Shown here piece after piece: positions 30,051 through 40,285 of a DNA stretch of 64,000 nt. How positions within the stretch are numbered: position 1 is the first letter of the stretch; each line of letters opens with the position of its first letter. A model generated the notes under the pieces. It was not told where the DNA came from. It worked only from the letters and a program-made list of their open reading frames with translations, and searched no databases. The DNA comes from Pseudoips prasinana (taxonomy: Eukaryota; Arthropoda; Insecta; Lepidoptera; Nolidae). Location: assembly GCA_951640165.1 (NCBI GenBank), contig OX621263.1, positions 12,778,001 to 12,842,000 on the forward strand, written 5' to 3'. The position numbers and the translations under genes were made by a program.

Positions 30051-30265
30051 CTAGGCTATGCGCCGCAGTTTTGCCCGCGTTAAACTTTATAAATTATCAC
30101 AGCGTATATGTTGCCTATATGTTGACCCGATCTCTTAGTAATATTCATGCAAAATTTTAAGTAAATCTATGCAGTACTTCTTTAGTTCAGCCCGGACATA
30201 CATACAGACAAACATTCTTAAAATTTTATATTTGGCTTCTATATCGAATGTAGATCACAACCGAA
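30051..30265 (-). mobile_element. Helitron (TCTATACATA family), 5' truncated
   Basis: Collinear with 39362-39666: CTAGGCTATGCGCCGCAG, GTTGACCCGATCTCTTAGTA, GGACATACATACAGACAAA. Confidence 0.65.
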
Positions 30266-30446
30266 GTATAAGTATGATGATGATGATATATATTTGTTAG
30301 TCGTCCCAAGATATTTAATATTAGCAAGGCAACTACACTATCTAATGCACCACAGATGCAATCAAAGTCAGCGTTGATATATATCGTAATTAACAACATG
30401 AATCCAATGTTAAACCAACTTTTGTAGATTAGTTACAGAATTAATA

Positions 30447-30642
30447 ATGTGGCGTAGCGGCTAAGACAGTCGCCTCGCCCCTTCGTGTCCCGGGTTCGCG
30501 CTAGACAACTGTTTGTGTGGCCCATAAATAGTTGTTCTGAGTCTGGATGTAATTTGTGTCCGTCTAATTATTTGTTTGTAAAGTACCCCGCGACACAGGG
30601 ATTAGATACCGTAGTTGTCCTTGTCCGCGTTGTCTTTAAAAA
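30447..30642 (+). repeat. SINE-B, full
   Basis: A box TGGCGTAGCGGCTAAG, B-box region CCCGGGTTCGCGC, body and TTGTCTTTAAA end are present. Confidence 0.85.
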
Positions 30643-31073
30643 AAAACCACCACACAAAAACATTTTGTAAGCCAAAACAAAACGTCTACTCTAATAAATA
30701 ATATTCTTTAGTAAGACTTGATATCTTTTATTAATTTACTTAACACATCGCATCAATAAACTACAAAAGAACATAAAAGGCAACAAAAGCGCTAACAAGC
30801 AATACTTCCACTAGTTTGAACTAGAAAATTATCTAGAATTTTCCACAAAAGGACCAATTTACTTATTGTTGTCGAGTTAAATTGTTCGAAAGAAGAGGGT
30901 AGTCGTAGGTACGTTGCGAAATCAAATTGTATTGTGCGTGGTCACTCGAACGTGAACCGCGGGAGGGATAAGACATGTGGGGTTGCGGGAAAAATGTTTT
31001 ATATATTTCTGTTAGCTACTGTAGCGTATTTGTATAGTAATTTACCTAAAAAAAAAAAAAAAAAAAAAGAAAA
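30643..31073. other. Unassigned, ends in A21
   Basis: A 27-codon ORF at 30994-31077 begins MFYIFLLATVAYLYSNLP, a hydrophobic signal-anchor-like start, and then runs into 21 A residues (31048-31068). This could be chance or the tail of an insertion. Confidence 0.25.
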
Positions 31074-31354
31074 GTGAACTGCATAATATAAATACTAGGA
31101 ATAAAAACAAACTAGCCATGCCAGGCTTTAGAGTAAGCAAAACTAATAAATCATTTTTAGGAAATTGTATTAGGTTTTATAACAAGCTTCCTACTCAAAT
31201 TACTGATCTGCCTGACACAAGTTTTAAAACACATATTAAACGTGTACTTATGGCTAGGGGTTATTACACCACTAAAGAGTACATCGATGACAAAGACGTC
31301 TGGCTCTCACTTCCTACCTGCACATTGCTCGCTGGAGATCTTGTAGCCATATAG
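31074..31354 (+). pseudogene. CR1/Jockey-type LINE ORF2 C-terminus
   Basis: One open frame of about 90 residues encodes the last part of a LINE reverse-transcriptase protein: HNINTRNKNKLAMPGFRVSK, then SFLGNCIRFYNKLPTQI and the KDVW tail before the stop at 31352. In CR1/Jockey LINEs this segment follows the polymerase and thumb. Everything upstream is missing and the frame starts right after an A21 run, so the fragment is 5'-truncated and non-functional. It differs from the copies at 25962 and 51558, and is probably another subfamily. Confidence 0.65.
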
Positions 31355-31735
31355 ACATGACTGATCTGCTGTGTTACGTGAACTATCTGTAAATGATTGC
31401 TATCATATACTTAATTTAAAATTATTGACTCTGTCTCAAAATGAATAATGTTATTGTTTCGAAGTTTTTCTTTTGTATACCTAAATATAATCTAAAATAA
31501 TAAGCATTCAGACAACCGATCGAGCATATATTGTGTTTGCCTACTAAATAATTACTCTAATTGGACCAAATCCCGTGTTCATGCCCGCTTGAGTATGTTT
31601 CGCCGGACCGTCTCAACTGGGTCGTGTTGAAACCGGTAGTAGATGAACCCACTGAGTTTGTTTCGCTGGGTCTTCTCAGTTGGGGCGCATTGGATCCGGT
31701 GGTAGCATTAAAGCGCGACCGTCGTTATTAACACA
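31355..31735 (+). mobile_element. LINE 3' UTR with two direct repeats
   Basis: GAGTATGTTTCGCCGG...ACCGGTAGTAG at 31591 recurs as GAGTTTGTTTCGCTGG...CCGGTGGTAG at 31656, a layout I recall from lepidopteran CR1-type 3' UTRs. Confidence 0.5.
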
Positions 31736-31737
31736 AG

Positions 31738-32037
31738 GTCCGTCATAATAATAATACCTTTAATATAGACAGAACCATTGACAATATGTATTAAAAATAT
31801 TAGACTTAAACTAGATAATTAAACATAATCTCTTGACAATAACTTGATACGAGCTAGCTAAATATCATTTCTGTAATAAAATAAATTTTATAAATGTTTT
31901 CATACAAGATGTACCTAAATATCTATGTTACTAGAAATAATATCTAATGTATACAACTATATTACTACAAACATGTTCTGACTATTTACAAGCGCTTTTT
32001 TAAAGTCTACGTGAATAAAAACCTTTTTTATTTATTT
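31738..32037 (+). mobile_element. LINE 3' UTR family K
   Basis: Runs to ACAAGCGCTTTTTTAAAGTC TACGTGAATAAAAACC, with the AATAAA signal at its end. It is the complement of 60579-60910. Confidence 0.55.
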
Positions 32038-32224
32038 ATTTTTTATTTATATCGGTTATGTATACAGAGTTTATGGTACCTAATTAGTGTTGGGTGGGCA
32101 TTACTGTACACAGATTTCAAAATAGTTCGAAATTTCTCAAAATTCTTAGATTACTATAACTGGACTTCATATAGCCTATTCACATGAAATAAAATCGTTA
32201 ACCTAATCGCGGAAATAAAAGGAA

Positions 32225-32400
32225 TCTTAGGTCGTAGAGCCGACGACGGCTGCTGGGGAAGAAAGGCTGTCGAGTAGCGACCACGAAACGGAAGATGCAG
32301 CGTAGGCTGGCCCCGTACAAGATGGAAGTATGATCTATGTGAGGGTCGCTAGAAGTCACTGGATGCGGATATCGCAAGACCGGAAATTGTGGAGATCATG
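32225..32400 (+). mobile_element. RTE LINE fragment
   Basis: GTAGAGCCGACGACGGCTGC to GGAAATTGTGGAGATCATGG, sense, with small indels. Confidence 0.75.
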
Positions 32401-32410
32401 GAGTCACGTA

Positions 32411-32568
32411 TAGGTTTCATCGTCATCATATCAGCCAAAAGACGTCCACTGCTCGACAAAGGCCTCCCCAAGGATCTCCACAATACCCGGTCCTGCGCTG
32501 CCCGCATCCAGCGGCTTCCCGCCGTCAGTCCACCTTGTAGGGGACCTACCCACGATGCGTCTTCCGGT
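32411..32568 (-). mobile_element. RTE LINE 3' end, tail to tail with previous
   Basis: ATCATATCAGCCAAAAGACG TCCACTGCTC through CGTCTTCCGG, antisense, in opposite orientation to 32225-32400. Confidence 0.8.
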
Positions 32569-32831
32569 ATAGGTTTACTAAAACTAAATCCTAGGCTAGC
32601 ATTTTTCTAGACTTACTCACTTCAAACAGTCACTTAGGTACAATGTCTGTCTGTGACTGTGCAAATATTTGAAGGTTAAGTGTAAATTATGCAAACAATT
32701 TTCAACTAAGTGTAGGTAGGTACTTAGTTGTAACATGCTACACCTAACGTATAAAATTACTAAGAAATGGAAATTCTATATAATAATAGTAAATTACTTT
32801 TTTAAAATCGCAGGGAACTATACAATTAATA

Positions 32832-34113
32832 GGTCTTTACCTATGAAATTGCCGTTTTGTATGAAAAAATTTAAACGAATTTTTTTCATGAATTTTTTTA
32901 TTTGTATTAATCGAAGTAATCACCCATGCAATCAATGCATCTTTGCCATCGCAGTGGCAGTTTATTGATGCCCTTCTTAAAGAAATCAGCTGGACGGGAG
33001 GCAACAAATTCTTCAAAGGCATTTTGTACTGCCTCTCGGGTATTGAATTTTTTTCCCGCCAAGAAGTTATCCAAATTCTGGAAAAAGTAGTAGTCTGTAG
33101 GCGCAAGGTCTGGTGAGTAGGGCGGATGACGGAGAGCTTCCAACCCCAGTTCTTGCAACTTGGAGACCGTCTACTGTGCAGTATGAGGTCGCGCGTTGTC
33201 GTGCAGGAGCAGCGGAGACGAGCGATTGACCAATGCTGGTTGGAGATGCGCCAGCTTCTCCATCATTGTGCTCAGTTCTTCACAGTACACATCTGCAGTA
33301 ATGCTCACCCCGTTTGGTAAGAAGCTGTGATGAATCACACCGGCGCTAGACCACCAAACAGTGACCATCACTTTTCTAGGGGTAAGTTTTCGTTTAGGGC
33401 ATTGTTTAGGTGCTGAACCAGGATCCAACCAACTTGCTGAGCGCTTGCGGTTATCAAACAGAATCCATTTTTCATCGCAGGTAACAATGCGGTTCAAAAT
33501 TCCTTCATTTGTGTGTCTGTTGAGCAGTGCAAGGCACGTCTCGACGCGTACTTCGCGCTGGCGATCATTGAGTTCGTGGGGCACCCATTTGTCAAGCTTT
33601 TTTACCTTGCCAATTTGACGCAAATGGACCAATATTGTTTTGACGCTAACGTCGAAAGCTGCTGCTAATTCAGCCGTAGATTGTGTATCATCAGCTTCCA
33701 CAACCGCCTTTAATTCGTCATTGTCGACCAAAGTCTTCGGACGACCGCGAGGTTCATTTTTCAGGTCGAAATTTCCAGAACGGAAGCGAGCAAACCAATA
33801 ACAGGTGGTGCGTTGGTTTGTAGTGTTAGCTCCGTAAACGTCGTTGATGTTGCGTGCCGCTTGTGCCGCGTTGCTGCCACGACGGTACTCATATTCCATA
33901 ATTACTCGAATTTTTAACGTATCCATGATGACGAAAAAGATTGAAATGCGATGAAAATGTAACACTAATCAATAAAGAAATGACTACATTTGGAAAAAAG
34001 AATCCATGTTTTTAAAATAAAATTAATTTGAAATTAGAATTCTTAGCCAAACAAAAATTATTTTGATTTGAAATGGCCAGTACTGCAGAACGGCAATTTC
34101 ATAGGTAAAGACC
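32832..34113 (-). mobile_element. Mariner transposon, copy B (broken ORF)
   Basis: Same 1282-bp length, same perfect 25-bp ends and a TA on each side (32830-32831, 34114-34115). Relative to copy A I see differences at 33005, 33173, 33909, 33988 and 34021. Because the ends are intact it could still be mobilised in trans. Confidence 0.96.
32907..33926 (-). pseudogene. Mariner transposase with one nonsense codon
   Basis: The reading frame is collinear with the intact transposase of copy A. A single base change at 33173 turns the glutamine codon 252 into TAG (33171-33173), just after the second catalytic aspartate motif LHDNARPH. Translation would stop before YSPDLAPTD, so the third aspartate is lost and no active enzyme is expected. 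One other change is a conservative Leu to Val near residue 308; another is synonymous (33909). The low divergence shows inactivation was recent or happened during transposition. Confidence 0.95.
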
Positions 34114-34128
34114 TAATATGTAAAATAG

Positions 34129-34262
34129 GGACACAAAGTACACCTAGACTCAGAACAACTATATATCTGGATGTATTTTGTATCCGTCAATATGTTTGTA
34201 AAGTACCCCGCGACACTGGGATTAATTTTCCTAACGCTAACAGCGTTGTATTAAAAAGCAAT
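34129..34262 (+). repeat. SINE-B with folded-back start
   Basis: 34129-34163 is antisense SINE-B (CACCTAGACTCAGAACAACT) and 34164-34262 is sense from the same point (CTGGATGTATTTTGTATCCG). The head is missing. Confidence 0.65.
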
Positions 34263-34339
34263 GTAAATAGAAATATTTATTGTCAGTAAGTGTAGTAGAT
34301 ACCTGCATACAAATAGTTATAATAAAATGATCCTAAACA

Positions 34340-34400
34340 ACATCAATATCATCATTTCAGCCAAATGACGTCTAATAGACAAGTGTCTCCAAAATATTTC
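34340..34400 (-). mobile_element. RTE LINE 3' terminus, degraded
   Basis: ATCATTTCAGCCAAATGACG TCTAATAGACAAG. Confidence 0.45.
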
Positions 34401-34674
34401 CACGATAGAGTTATACAATACAATACAAAAATGATTTAATTCATCGCCACAAATTACATGCTATTAACATGAAACAAATAAAGTTGACAAAATGTATGAA
34501 GTTGCAATTTGTGGGAGATCTGGAGTACAAACTAAGCCAAGGTCTGTATTTTGGCACTCCAGGCCCCCCCGAAGCCTAGTACATTATATAAATTTGTCAG
34601 CAAGTTAAGCGTGTGTCTGTTTGTGTGTCTGTGTACACATGTGTTATAATAGTTGTGTCCATCATTTGGTTGGC

Positions 34675-34750
34675 GATCGCAGCATGATGGTTGTAGTGCA
34701 AAGAACGCTGCTGCTGAGGTGATTATATTCTTTGCCACCAGCCAGACAGC
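34675..34750 (-). repeat. RTE-tailed repeat fragment
   Basis: GTTGGCGATCGCAGCATGAT GGTTGTAGTGCAAAG and the following block fit the middle of that family. Confidence 0.4.
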
Positions 34751-35107
34751 AGACGTTAAACACTTAGTCGTATTCATGACGTGACATGGGTTTACATTCT
34801 TACAAGTTACATTACATTATTACATTCTATATTATACATTATTCTAGTACAAAACAGATATTTAATATCATACTTATATCCATGTAAATAACAACATTTT
34901 TTACGTCATAAATAGCATAAAAATATTAATACTTCACGAGCGTTAATTTATTATTTTTGAAAGAAAACTTTATCAATATAGTAAAATATTTTACTAAGAT
35001 CCTATTTCGCAGTACGTATGAGATATGTGGTAAACGAGTGTAGATATATTTGTATGAAATTACATGGTTTCAGCTGAACGTTGTGTATAGCCAGAGTCTG
35101 CTTTCTT
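34751..35107. other. No recognised feature
   Basis: AT-rich with TTACATT repeats near 34805. Confidence 0.35.
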
Positions 35108-35677
35108 TTTAGGGTTCCGTAGCCAAATGGCAAAAAACGGAACCCTTATAGATTCGTCATGTCTGTCTGTCTGTCCGTCCGTATCACAGCCACTTTTTTC
35201 CGGAACTATAAGAGCTGTACTGTTAAAACTTGGTACGTAGATGTATTCTGTGAACCGCATTAAGATTTTCACACAAAAGTAATAATAGAACAATAATTTT
35301 GGGGGTTCCCTATACATAAAACCCACACATGTGGGGTATCTATGGATAGGTCTTCAAAAATGATATTGAGGTTTTAAATATCATTTTTTTAAACTGAACA
35401 GTTTGCGTGAGATACACCTCCAAAGTGGTAAAATGAGTGCCCCCCCGCCCCCCCTGTAACTTCTAAAATAAGAGAACGATAAAACTAAAAAAATATATGA
35501 TGTTGGTTACCATGCAAACTAACAATGAAAATTGGTTTGAACGAGATCTATTAAGTAGTTTTTTTTAATAAGTCATAAATCGTAAACCGCAATTTACCTT
35601 TCATTTAATCAACTGAAATACTTGCTGCTACGGAATCCTTCATGGGCGAGTCCGACTCGCACTTGGACGGTTTTTCT
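35108..35677 (+). repeat. F6 repeat
   Basis: From TAGGGTTCCGTAGCCAAATG to GACTCGCACTTGGACGGTTT; about 570 bp and collinear with 44387. Confidence 0.75.
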
Positions 35678-35855
35678 ATTTTGGATCAGATCACATTTGG
35701 TATGACCGCCAATTATACATTTCTGTTATGTGTATTGCATTCTTGTTTCCTGTGAAATTCTGGTGTGCAATATCTTATTTTATATCTTCACATAATATTT
35801 GATAGATATATGAAATGGTTGCTCTAAATATCCAGAGGGACCAGTAGCTAGTTAA

Positions 35856-36243
35856 TGGACCAGCTTCAAGAAAACGAATACGATATCGAAAATCGTGGAG
35901 AAAAAAATCAAACTAATACAGATGCCTTATCCAGAAGACCGTGCAAACATTGTGACCGTGTAAACAACATTAAGCGTCGCGACGTGAAGAAAAGGGGTAA
36001 CGAAGCAATGAAGAAGGCTCAAGAGGAGGACTTAAACCTAGGGCCTATTGTATCTTTATTACGGAATGGAGGGCCAAGACCGCGTTGGTCGGAGATAGCG
36101 AAATACAGCACAGTTACCAAGAGTCTTTGGGCACAGTGGAAGAGCTTAACTTTGCACAATGGACTACTATGTCGAAATTTGGAAACGCCACAAGGTAAGA
36201 ATTGCCATCTGCAATTGGTTGGGCCCAAAATCAGCTACTCTTG
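35856..36243 (+). pseudogene. Ty3/gypsy retrotransposon pol fragment
   Basis: About 129 residues in one frame cover the end of RNase H and the linker to integrase. The diagnostic motif is NTDALSRRPCKHC (usually GNADALSRRP), followed by GPRPRWSEIAKYSTVTKSLW AQWKSL and a CRNLETPQGK stretch that precedes the integrase zinc finger in gypsy elements. The frame stops at 36241 before any HHCC or DDE motif. No LTR, gag or envelope was found nearby, so this is an isolated remnant of an LTR retrotransposon. Confidence 0.75.
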
Positions 36244-36919
36244 AGTGAATACCTCTAATGAGGTTAAGTAAGTGTCTTACTAGAAACATACACCTTAAGT
36301 GGACCATTTTTTGTAAATATTAACAAATAAACAAGTATAAAGATATCCAACCACGAAACCACGACGTCTTCCCTTAAATCTATATCTCAAAAACACAATT
36401 ATTATATAATAAAAATCATCCAACATTAAATCGATTGTGTACATACCAATCATTTAAACTTGACAGGCATGGAGGTACCACCCCTTAATACAGTCACCCT
36501 ATTTACGAGCCCGGAAACGAAAATGACTATATTTTTTTTAAAACCGCAGTCGCGACAGACGCGCGGCGCCTGCGCAGGCGGCTTCGAAATTTGAATTTGA
36601 AATTGGAACATAATGGCGACTGGCGGCCATCATTAAAAATAGATCATAGACACGGGATCAAATGATTTTGTATAATTTTGTATCGTTTAATGCTTGATCT
36701 CTTTGTAATTCTATGTTTTTTGAGTTTTAAGTAGTAGGTATTAAATGTCTGGGAATGCAGAGAAAAGTTTGTGGCGACTAAGCCTCATCCATAAGTACAG
36801 TTCTTAAACCTTTCTGTATTTCAGTATGTGCGTTAACCAATCGGAATTAACGTTAGCCGTTAGATACCAGTCTTGAAGATGTGAAAAATTCAAAAGATGG
36901 AGTTTCAAGTGAGGAGTTT
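36244..36919. other. Unassigned, includes a CpG-rich patch
   Basis: Apart from the GC-rich block at 36541-36600 the sequence is AT-rich and unlike other parts of the window. Confidence 0.35.
36541..36600. promoter_or_regulatory. CpG-rich patch with NRF1-like palindrome
   Basis: CGCCTGCGCAGGCG (36567-36580) is a perfect palindrome containing TGCGCAGGCG, an NRF1/Ewg-type half-site arrangement. Surrounding CGCGACAGACGCGCGG is unusually CpG-rich for this window. Promoter function is inference. Confidence 0.25.
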
Positions 36920-37030
36920 ATAATATCCTGGGACAATATTCACACACGGCCATCTGATCCCAAACTGAGCAGAACTTGTATTATGGAAACCAGATCACTG
37001 ATATACTACATATATACAACTTTTATTTTG
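36920..37030 (-). repeat. SINE-A tail, inverted partner 1
   Basis: AATATCCTGGGACAATATTC to TTTTGTAAATAAATC; the head is absent. Confidence 0.7.
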
Positions 37031-37047
37031 TAAATAAATCCTCCCCG

Positions 37048-37140
37048 ATTATCAGTTATCTGGTTTCCATAGTACAAGCTCTTCTTAGTTTGAGATCAGA
37101 TGACTGTGTGTGAATAATGTCCTAAGATATTATTATTATA
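37048..37140 (+). repeat. SINE-A tail, inverted partner 2
   Basis: ATCAGTTATCTGGTTTCCAT to AAGATATTATTATTA. It pairs with 36920-37030 as a ~90-bp inverted repeat. Confidence 0.7.
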
Positions 37141-37175
37141 TTATATTCTATAATACCTATAATATCTTTAACAAT

Positions 37176-37413
37176 TCATCATCACCATCATCATGTCAGC
37201 CAAAGAACGTCCACTGCTGGACAAAAGCCTCCCCAAAGAATGGGGGGATATGCCATAATCGCCACGCTTGGCAGACGGGTTGGCGATCGCAGTTTGATGA
37301 TCATAGTTCACAGAAAAACGCTAATGCCCGTTCTCTGGTAGGTATTCCCTCGGTCGATTTCTACGCGCTCCCTACGGAATGAGATGGGGTGATGATATTC
37401 TATGCCGTTATCA
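37176..37413 (-). repeat. RTE-tailed SINE-like repeat, full
   Basis: Well preserved: CATGTCAGCCAAAGAACGTC at the tail, TGGCGATCGCAGTTTGATGA, TCTCTGGTAGGTATTCCCTC and GAGATGGGGTGATGATATTC at the head. No tRNA-like boxes are evident. Confidence 0.8.
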
Positions 37414-37482
37414 GAGAACAACAATTACGTTATCATTTTTGTCTTGTAATCCTGCTTGCATAATTCCCGAGCTACACTTATG

Positions 37483-37800
37483 TGGAGAAGTATTTTTTGT
37501 ATGGCGCCACAAATCTACAATAAAATACCATTTTCATATAAAACCCTAACAATAAACTTATTCAAAAAGAAATTTCAAGAATTACTTAGTAAAAAGGGTA
37601 CTATGGTGTGAATGATTTTTTACTAGATAAGTCTATTGTGCCAAATATTGGAAATTATTGTGTTTTAAATTGCGGCAAACTATTTCACATACATAAATTT
37701 TAAGTCATTTGTACGCCTGATTCGGCAGGACATGTTGATACCACGACTATTATTGTAACACCACATGTAAAAATGTAACACATGTTTCATACAAATAAAT
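37483..37800 (+). mobile_element. LINE 3' end
   Basis: A short frame reads QIYNKIPFSYKTLTINLFKK KFQELL, the usual end of a LINE polymerase ORF. A 3' UTR with GATTCGGCAGGACATG and AATAAATGAATCTTTATCTT follows. Confidence 0.5.
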
Positions 37801-38105
37801 GAATCTTTATCTTTATTCCCTTGCCGTTGTATCACGTTATAATCACAGGAAACATTTCAGCTCATACATATTAAACAGTATTTAGGATATAAGTTTTAAT
37901 GGCGCCGCACCTAATTATGTTAATATGGCGTCTAGACGTGACTGTAAGCTTCGAGGTACATATCTATTAAAGAAGGTACCTCCGATTTATGGGCGGTCAA
38001 GTTCCATGGGAAAAGTATTAGTCAAGTCCTCTAACAATAAAACCATAAACTATAACCCATACTAGAGGGCACCCCCTCTTAGATTAGATAGATGAATACA
38101 TCTTT

Positions 38106-38153
38106 TATACAGTTAGTCAAGTTAATCAATAGATTAACTTGACTAACTGTATA
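38106..38153. repeat. Perfect hairpin, 22-bp arms
   Basis: TATACAGTTAGTCAAGTTAA TC at 38106-38127, 4-nt loop AATA, exact complement at 38132-38153. Confidence 0.95.
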
Positions 38154-38163
38154 CAAGTGAGTT

Positions 38164-38358
38164 CGTAATTATAACAGGCCGGTTGGCGTGGTTGGTAAAT
38201 GCTTGCCTTTCACGCCGCAGGTCATGGGTTCGATTCCCACCCGGGACAGATATTTGTGTGCATGAACATGTCTTTTTAAGTATGTATTTACAGCAGAAAA
38301 GTAGTATATGTAGTATATCCATTATCTGATTGCCATAGTACACGCTCTGCTTAATTTA
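38164..38358 (+). repeat. SINE-A, tail truncated at a hairpin
   Basis: Head and B box (GGTTCGATTCCC) are intact; the family sequence stops at CTCTGCTTAATTTA where the next hairpin starts. Confidence 0.8.
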
Positions 38359-38409
38359 CCTGGTAAGAAAACCTACTGGTTCTCGCAACCAGTAGGTTTT
38401 CTTACCAGG
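38359..38409. repeat. Perfect hairpin, 23-bp arms
   Basis: 38359-38381 (CCTGGTAAGAAAACCTACTG...) pairs exactly with 38387-38409 around CTCGC. It interrupts a SINE-A tail. Confidence 0.95.
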
Positions 38410-38809
38410 AAAATTACTTTCTAAAAAACCATGTGCTCTTGTCACTTGGTCGGTTTCTTAGAATAATTTTGTACTATTTGTAGTTAAAGTTAAGTTTATA
38501 AACATAAATTAATCAATAAAGTCTTTAAATACGTTTCGTATTAAAAGAACGGTGCACACATAAAACTGTAAAATTGCTAAATCTGTCAAACTACTAAAAC
38601 TGTGTAGATAATACGGTAATAAGTATTGGCAACGGGCGAATTATTGATCGACCCAGTGTAATGGGTCGCTTATTTTCTCTTAGTATTTTGTTCGAATATT
38701 TTTACACAAGCAAAGAAGCCTGAAACCCTGTTGTTTTGATATTAATTATGTTAAAAAGAGATATAATATTTGGGTTATAAAACCAACGGTAGGGTTACCG
38801 TTTGTTTTA

Positions 38810-39120
38810 TCTATACATATAATAAAATCGTAGGAAAGTCAAAACTGTACATTGAATATTTTTTAAAAAGGATACGTGGGCCGTGATCTACTATAGATAT
38901 CGAAGGCAAAAATATAGTTTTTAGAATTTTTGTGTGTTTGTCTGTATGTATGTCCGGGCTAAACTCAAAAAGTACGGCACGGATTTACTTTAAATTTTGC
39001 ATGAATATTACTAAAAGGTCGGGTCAACATATAGGCTACATATTATCACGCTATCACCTACGGGTCTCTACTCACTAGTTTATAAAGTTTAACGCGGGTA
39101 AAACCGCGGGGCACAGCTAG
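38810..39120 (+). mobile_element. Helitron H1, 311 bp, complete
   Basis: A^TCTATACATATAATAAAATC at the 5' end; GCGGGTAAAACCGCGGGGCA CAGCTAG^T at the 3' end. It lies exactly between the two tandem units. Confidence 0.85.
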
Positions 39121-39361
39121 TTAATCAATAAAGTACTTTAAATACGTTTCGTATTAAAAGAATGGGGCACACATAAAACTGTGAAACTGCTAAATGTGTC
39201 AAACTACTAAAACTGTGTAGATAATACGGTAATAAGTATTGGCAACGGGCGAACTATTGATCGACCCAGTGTAATGGGTCGCTTATTTTCTCTAAGTATT
39301 TTGTTTGAATATTTTTACACAAGTAAAGAGGACTGAAACTCTGTTGTTTTGATATTAATTA

Positions 39362-39666
39362 CTAGCTAGGTCCCGCGGTTTTACCCGCGTTAAATTTTAT
39401 AAATTATCACAGCTCCTCCCCCGTAGTTGATAGCATGATAATATGTAGCCTATATGTTGACCCGACTTCTTAGTAATAATCATGCAAAATTTGAAGTAAA
39501 TCCATGCCGTACTTTTTGAGTTTAGTCCGGACATACATACAGACAAAAAATCTAAAAACTATATATTTGGCTTCGATATCGATTGTACATCACACCCTTA
39601 GTATCCTTTTAAAAAAATATTCAATGTACAGTTTTGACTTTTCTACGATGTTATTATATGTATAGA
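39362..39666 (-). mobile_element. Helitron H2, 305 bp, complete
   Basis: Same family as H1 in the opposite orientation, with host A at 39361 and T at 39667. Unit 1 of the duplication lacks it and reads ATTAATTATGTTAAAAAG, the precise empty site. Confidence 0.9.
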
Positions 39667-39798
39667 TGTTAAAAAGAGATGTAATATTTGGGTTCTAAAA
39701 CTAACAGTAGGGTTACCGTTTGTTGTATAACCGAAATATTATCCTCGCCTCCATGCAATACCTACTTATCAAATTAAAATTTACAAAGTTATAGTTTA

Positions 39799-40139
39799 AA
39801 TCATCATCATATCAGCCGAAAGACGTCCACTGCTGGACAAAGGCCTCCCCCAAAGATCTCCACAATTGCCGGTCTTGCGCTATTCGCATCCAGCTGTTTC
39901 CAGCGACCCGCACAAGATCATCGGTCCATCTTGTAGGGGGCCTGCCCACGCTGCGTCTTTCGGTTCGTGGTCGCCACTCAAGAACCTTTCTGCCCCAACG
40001 GCCATCGGTTCTACGAGCTATGTGCCCCGCCCACTGCCACTTCAGCTTTGCAATTCTTCGGGCTATGTCGGTGATTTTGGTTCGCCTGCGGATTTTGACA
40101 TTTCTGATACGATCCCGCAGGGAAACTCCGAGCATATCG
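39799..40139 (-). mobile_element. RTE LINE 3' end
   Basis: An antisense frame of about 115 codons encodes the last part of the RTE ORF (AKLKWQWAGHIARRTDGRWG, VGRPPTRWTDDLVR, ending QQWTSFG). It is open to the stop at 39814 and is 5' truncated. Confidence 0.85.
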
Positions 40140-40185
40140 TTTAAAACATGTATTTTAATAATATTAACTACAAATTTATATATAT

Positions 40186-40272
40186 TCATCGTCATATCAG
40201 CCGTCAGACGTCCACTGCTGGACATACGGATCCCCCAAAGACCTCCATAGTTGCCGGTTCCTGCGCTACCGG
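40186..40272 (-). mobile_element. RTE LINE 3' terminus
   Basis: CATCGTCATATCAGCCGTCA GACGTCCACTG to GCGCTACCGGCATCGAG. Confidence 0.7.
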
Positions 40273-40285
40273 CATCGAGCCATAT

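Larger units (their letters stand above)
38509..39727 (+). repeat. Tandem duplication of ~301 bp with two Helitrons
   Basis: Unit 1 is 38509-38809. Unit 2 is 39121-39361 plus 39667-39727. They share TTAATCAATAAAGT, GGCAACGGGCGAA and GTAATGGGTCGCTTATTTTC. Unit sequence is not otherwise seen in the window. Confidence 0.85.

Noticed and set aside
35856..36243. Endogenous viral element
   Set aside because: Motifs are those of a Ty3/gypsy retrotransposon RNase H-integrase linker; no envelope or LTR is present.
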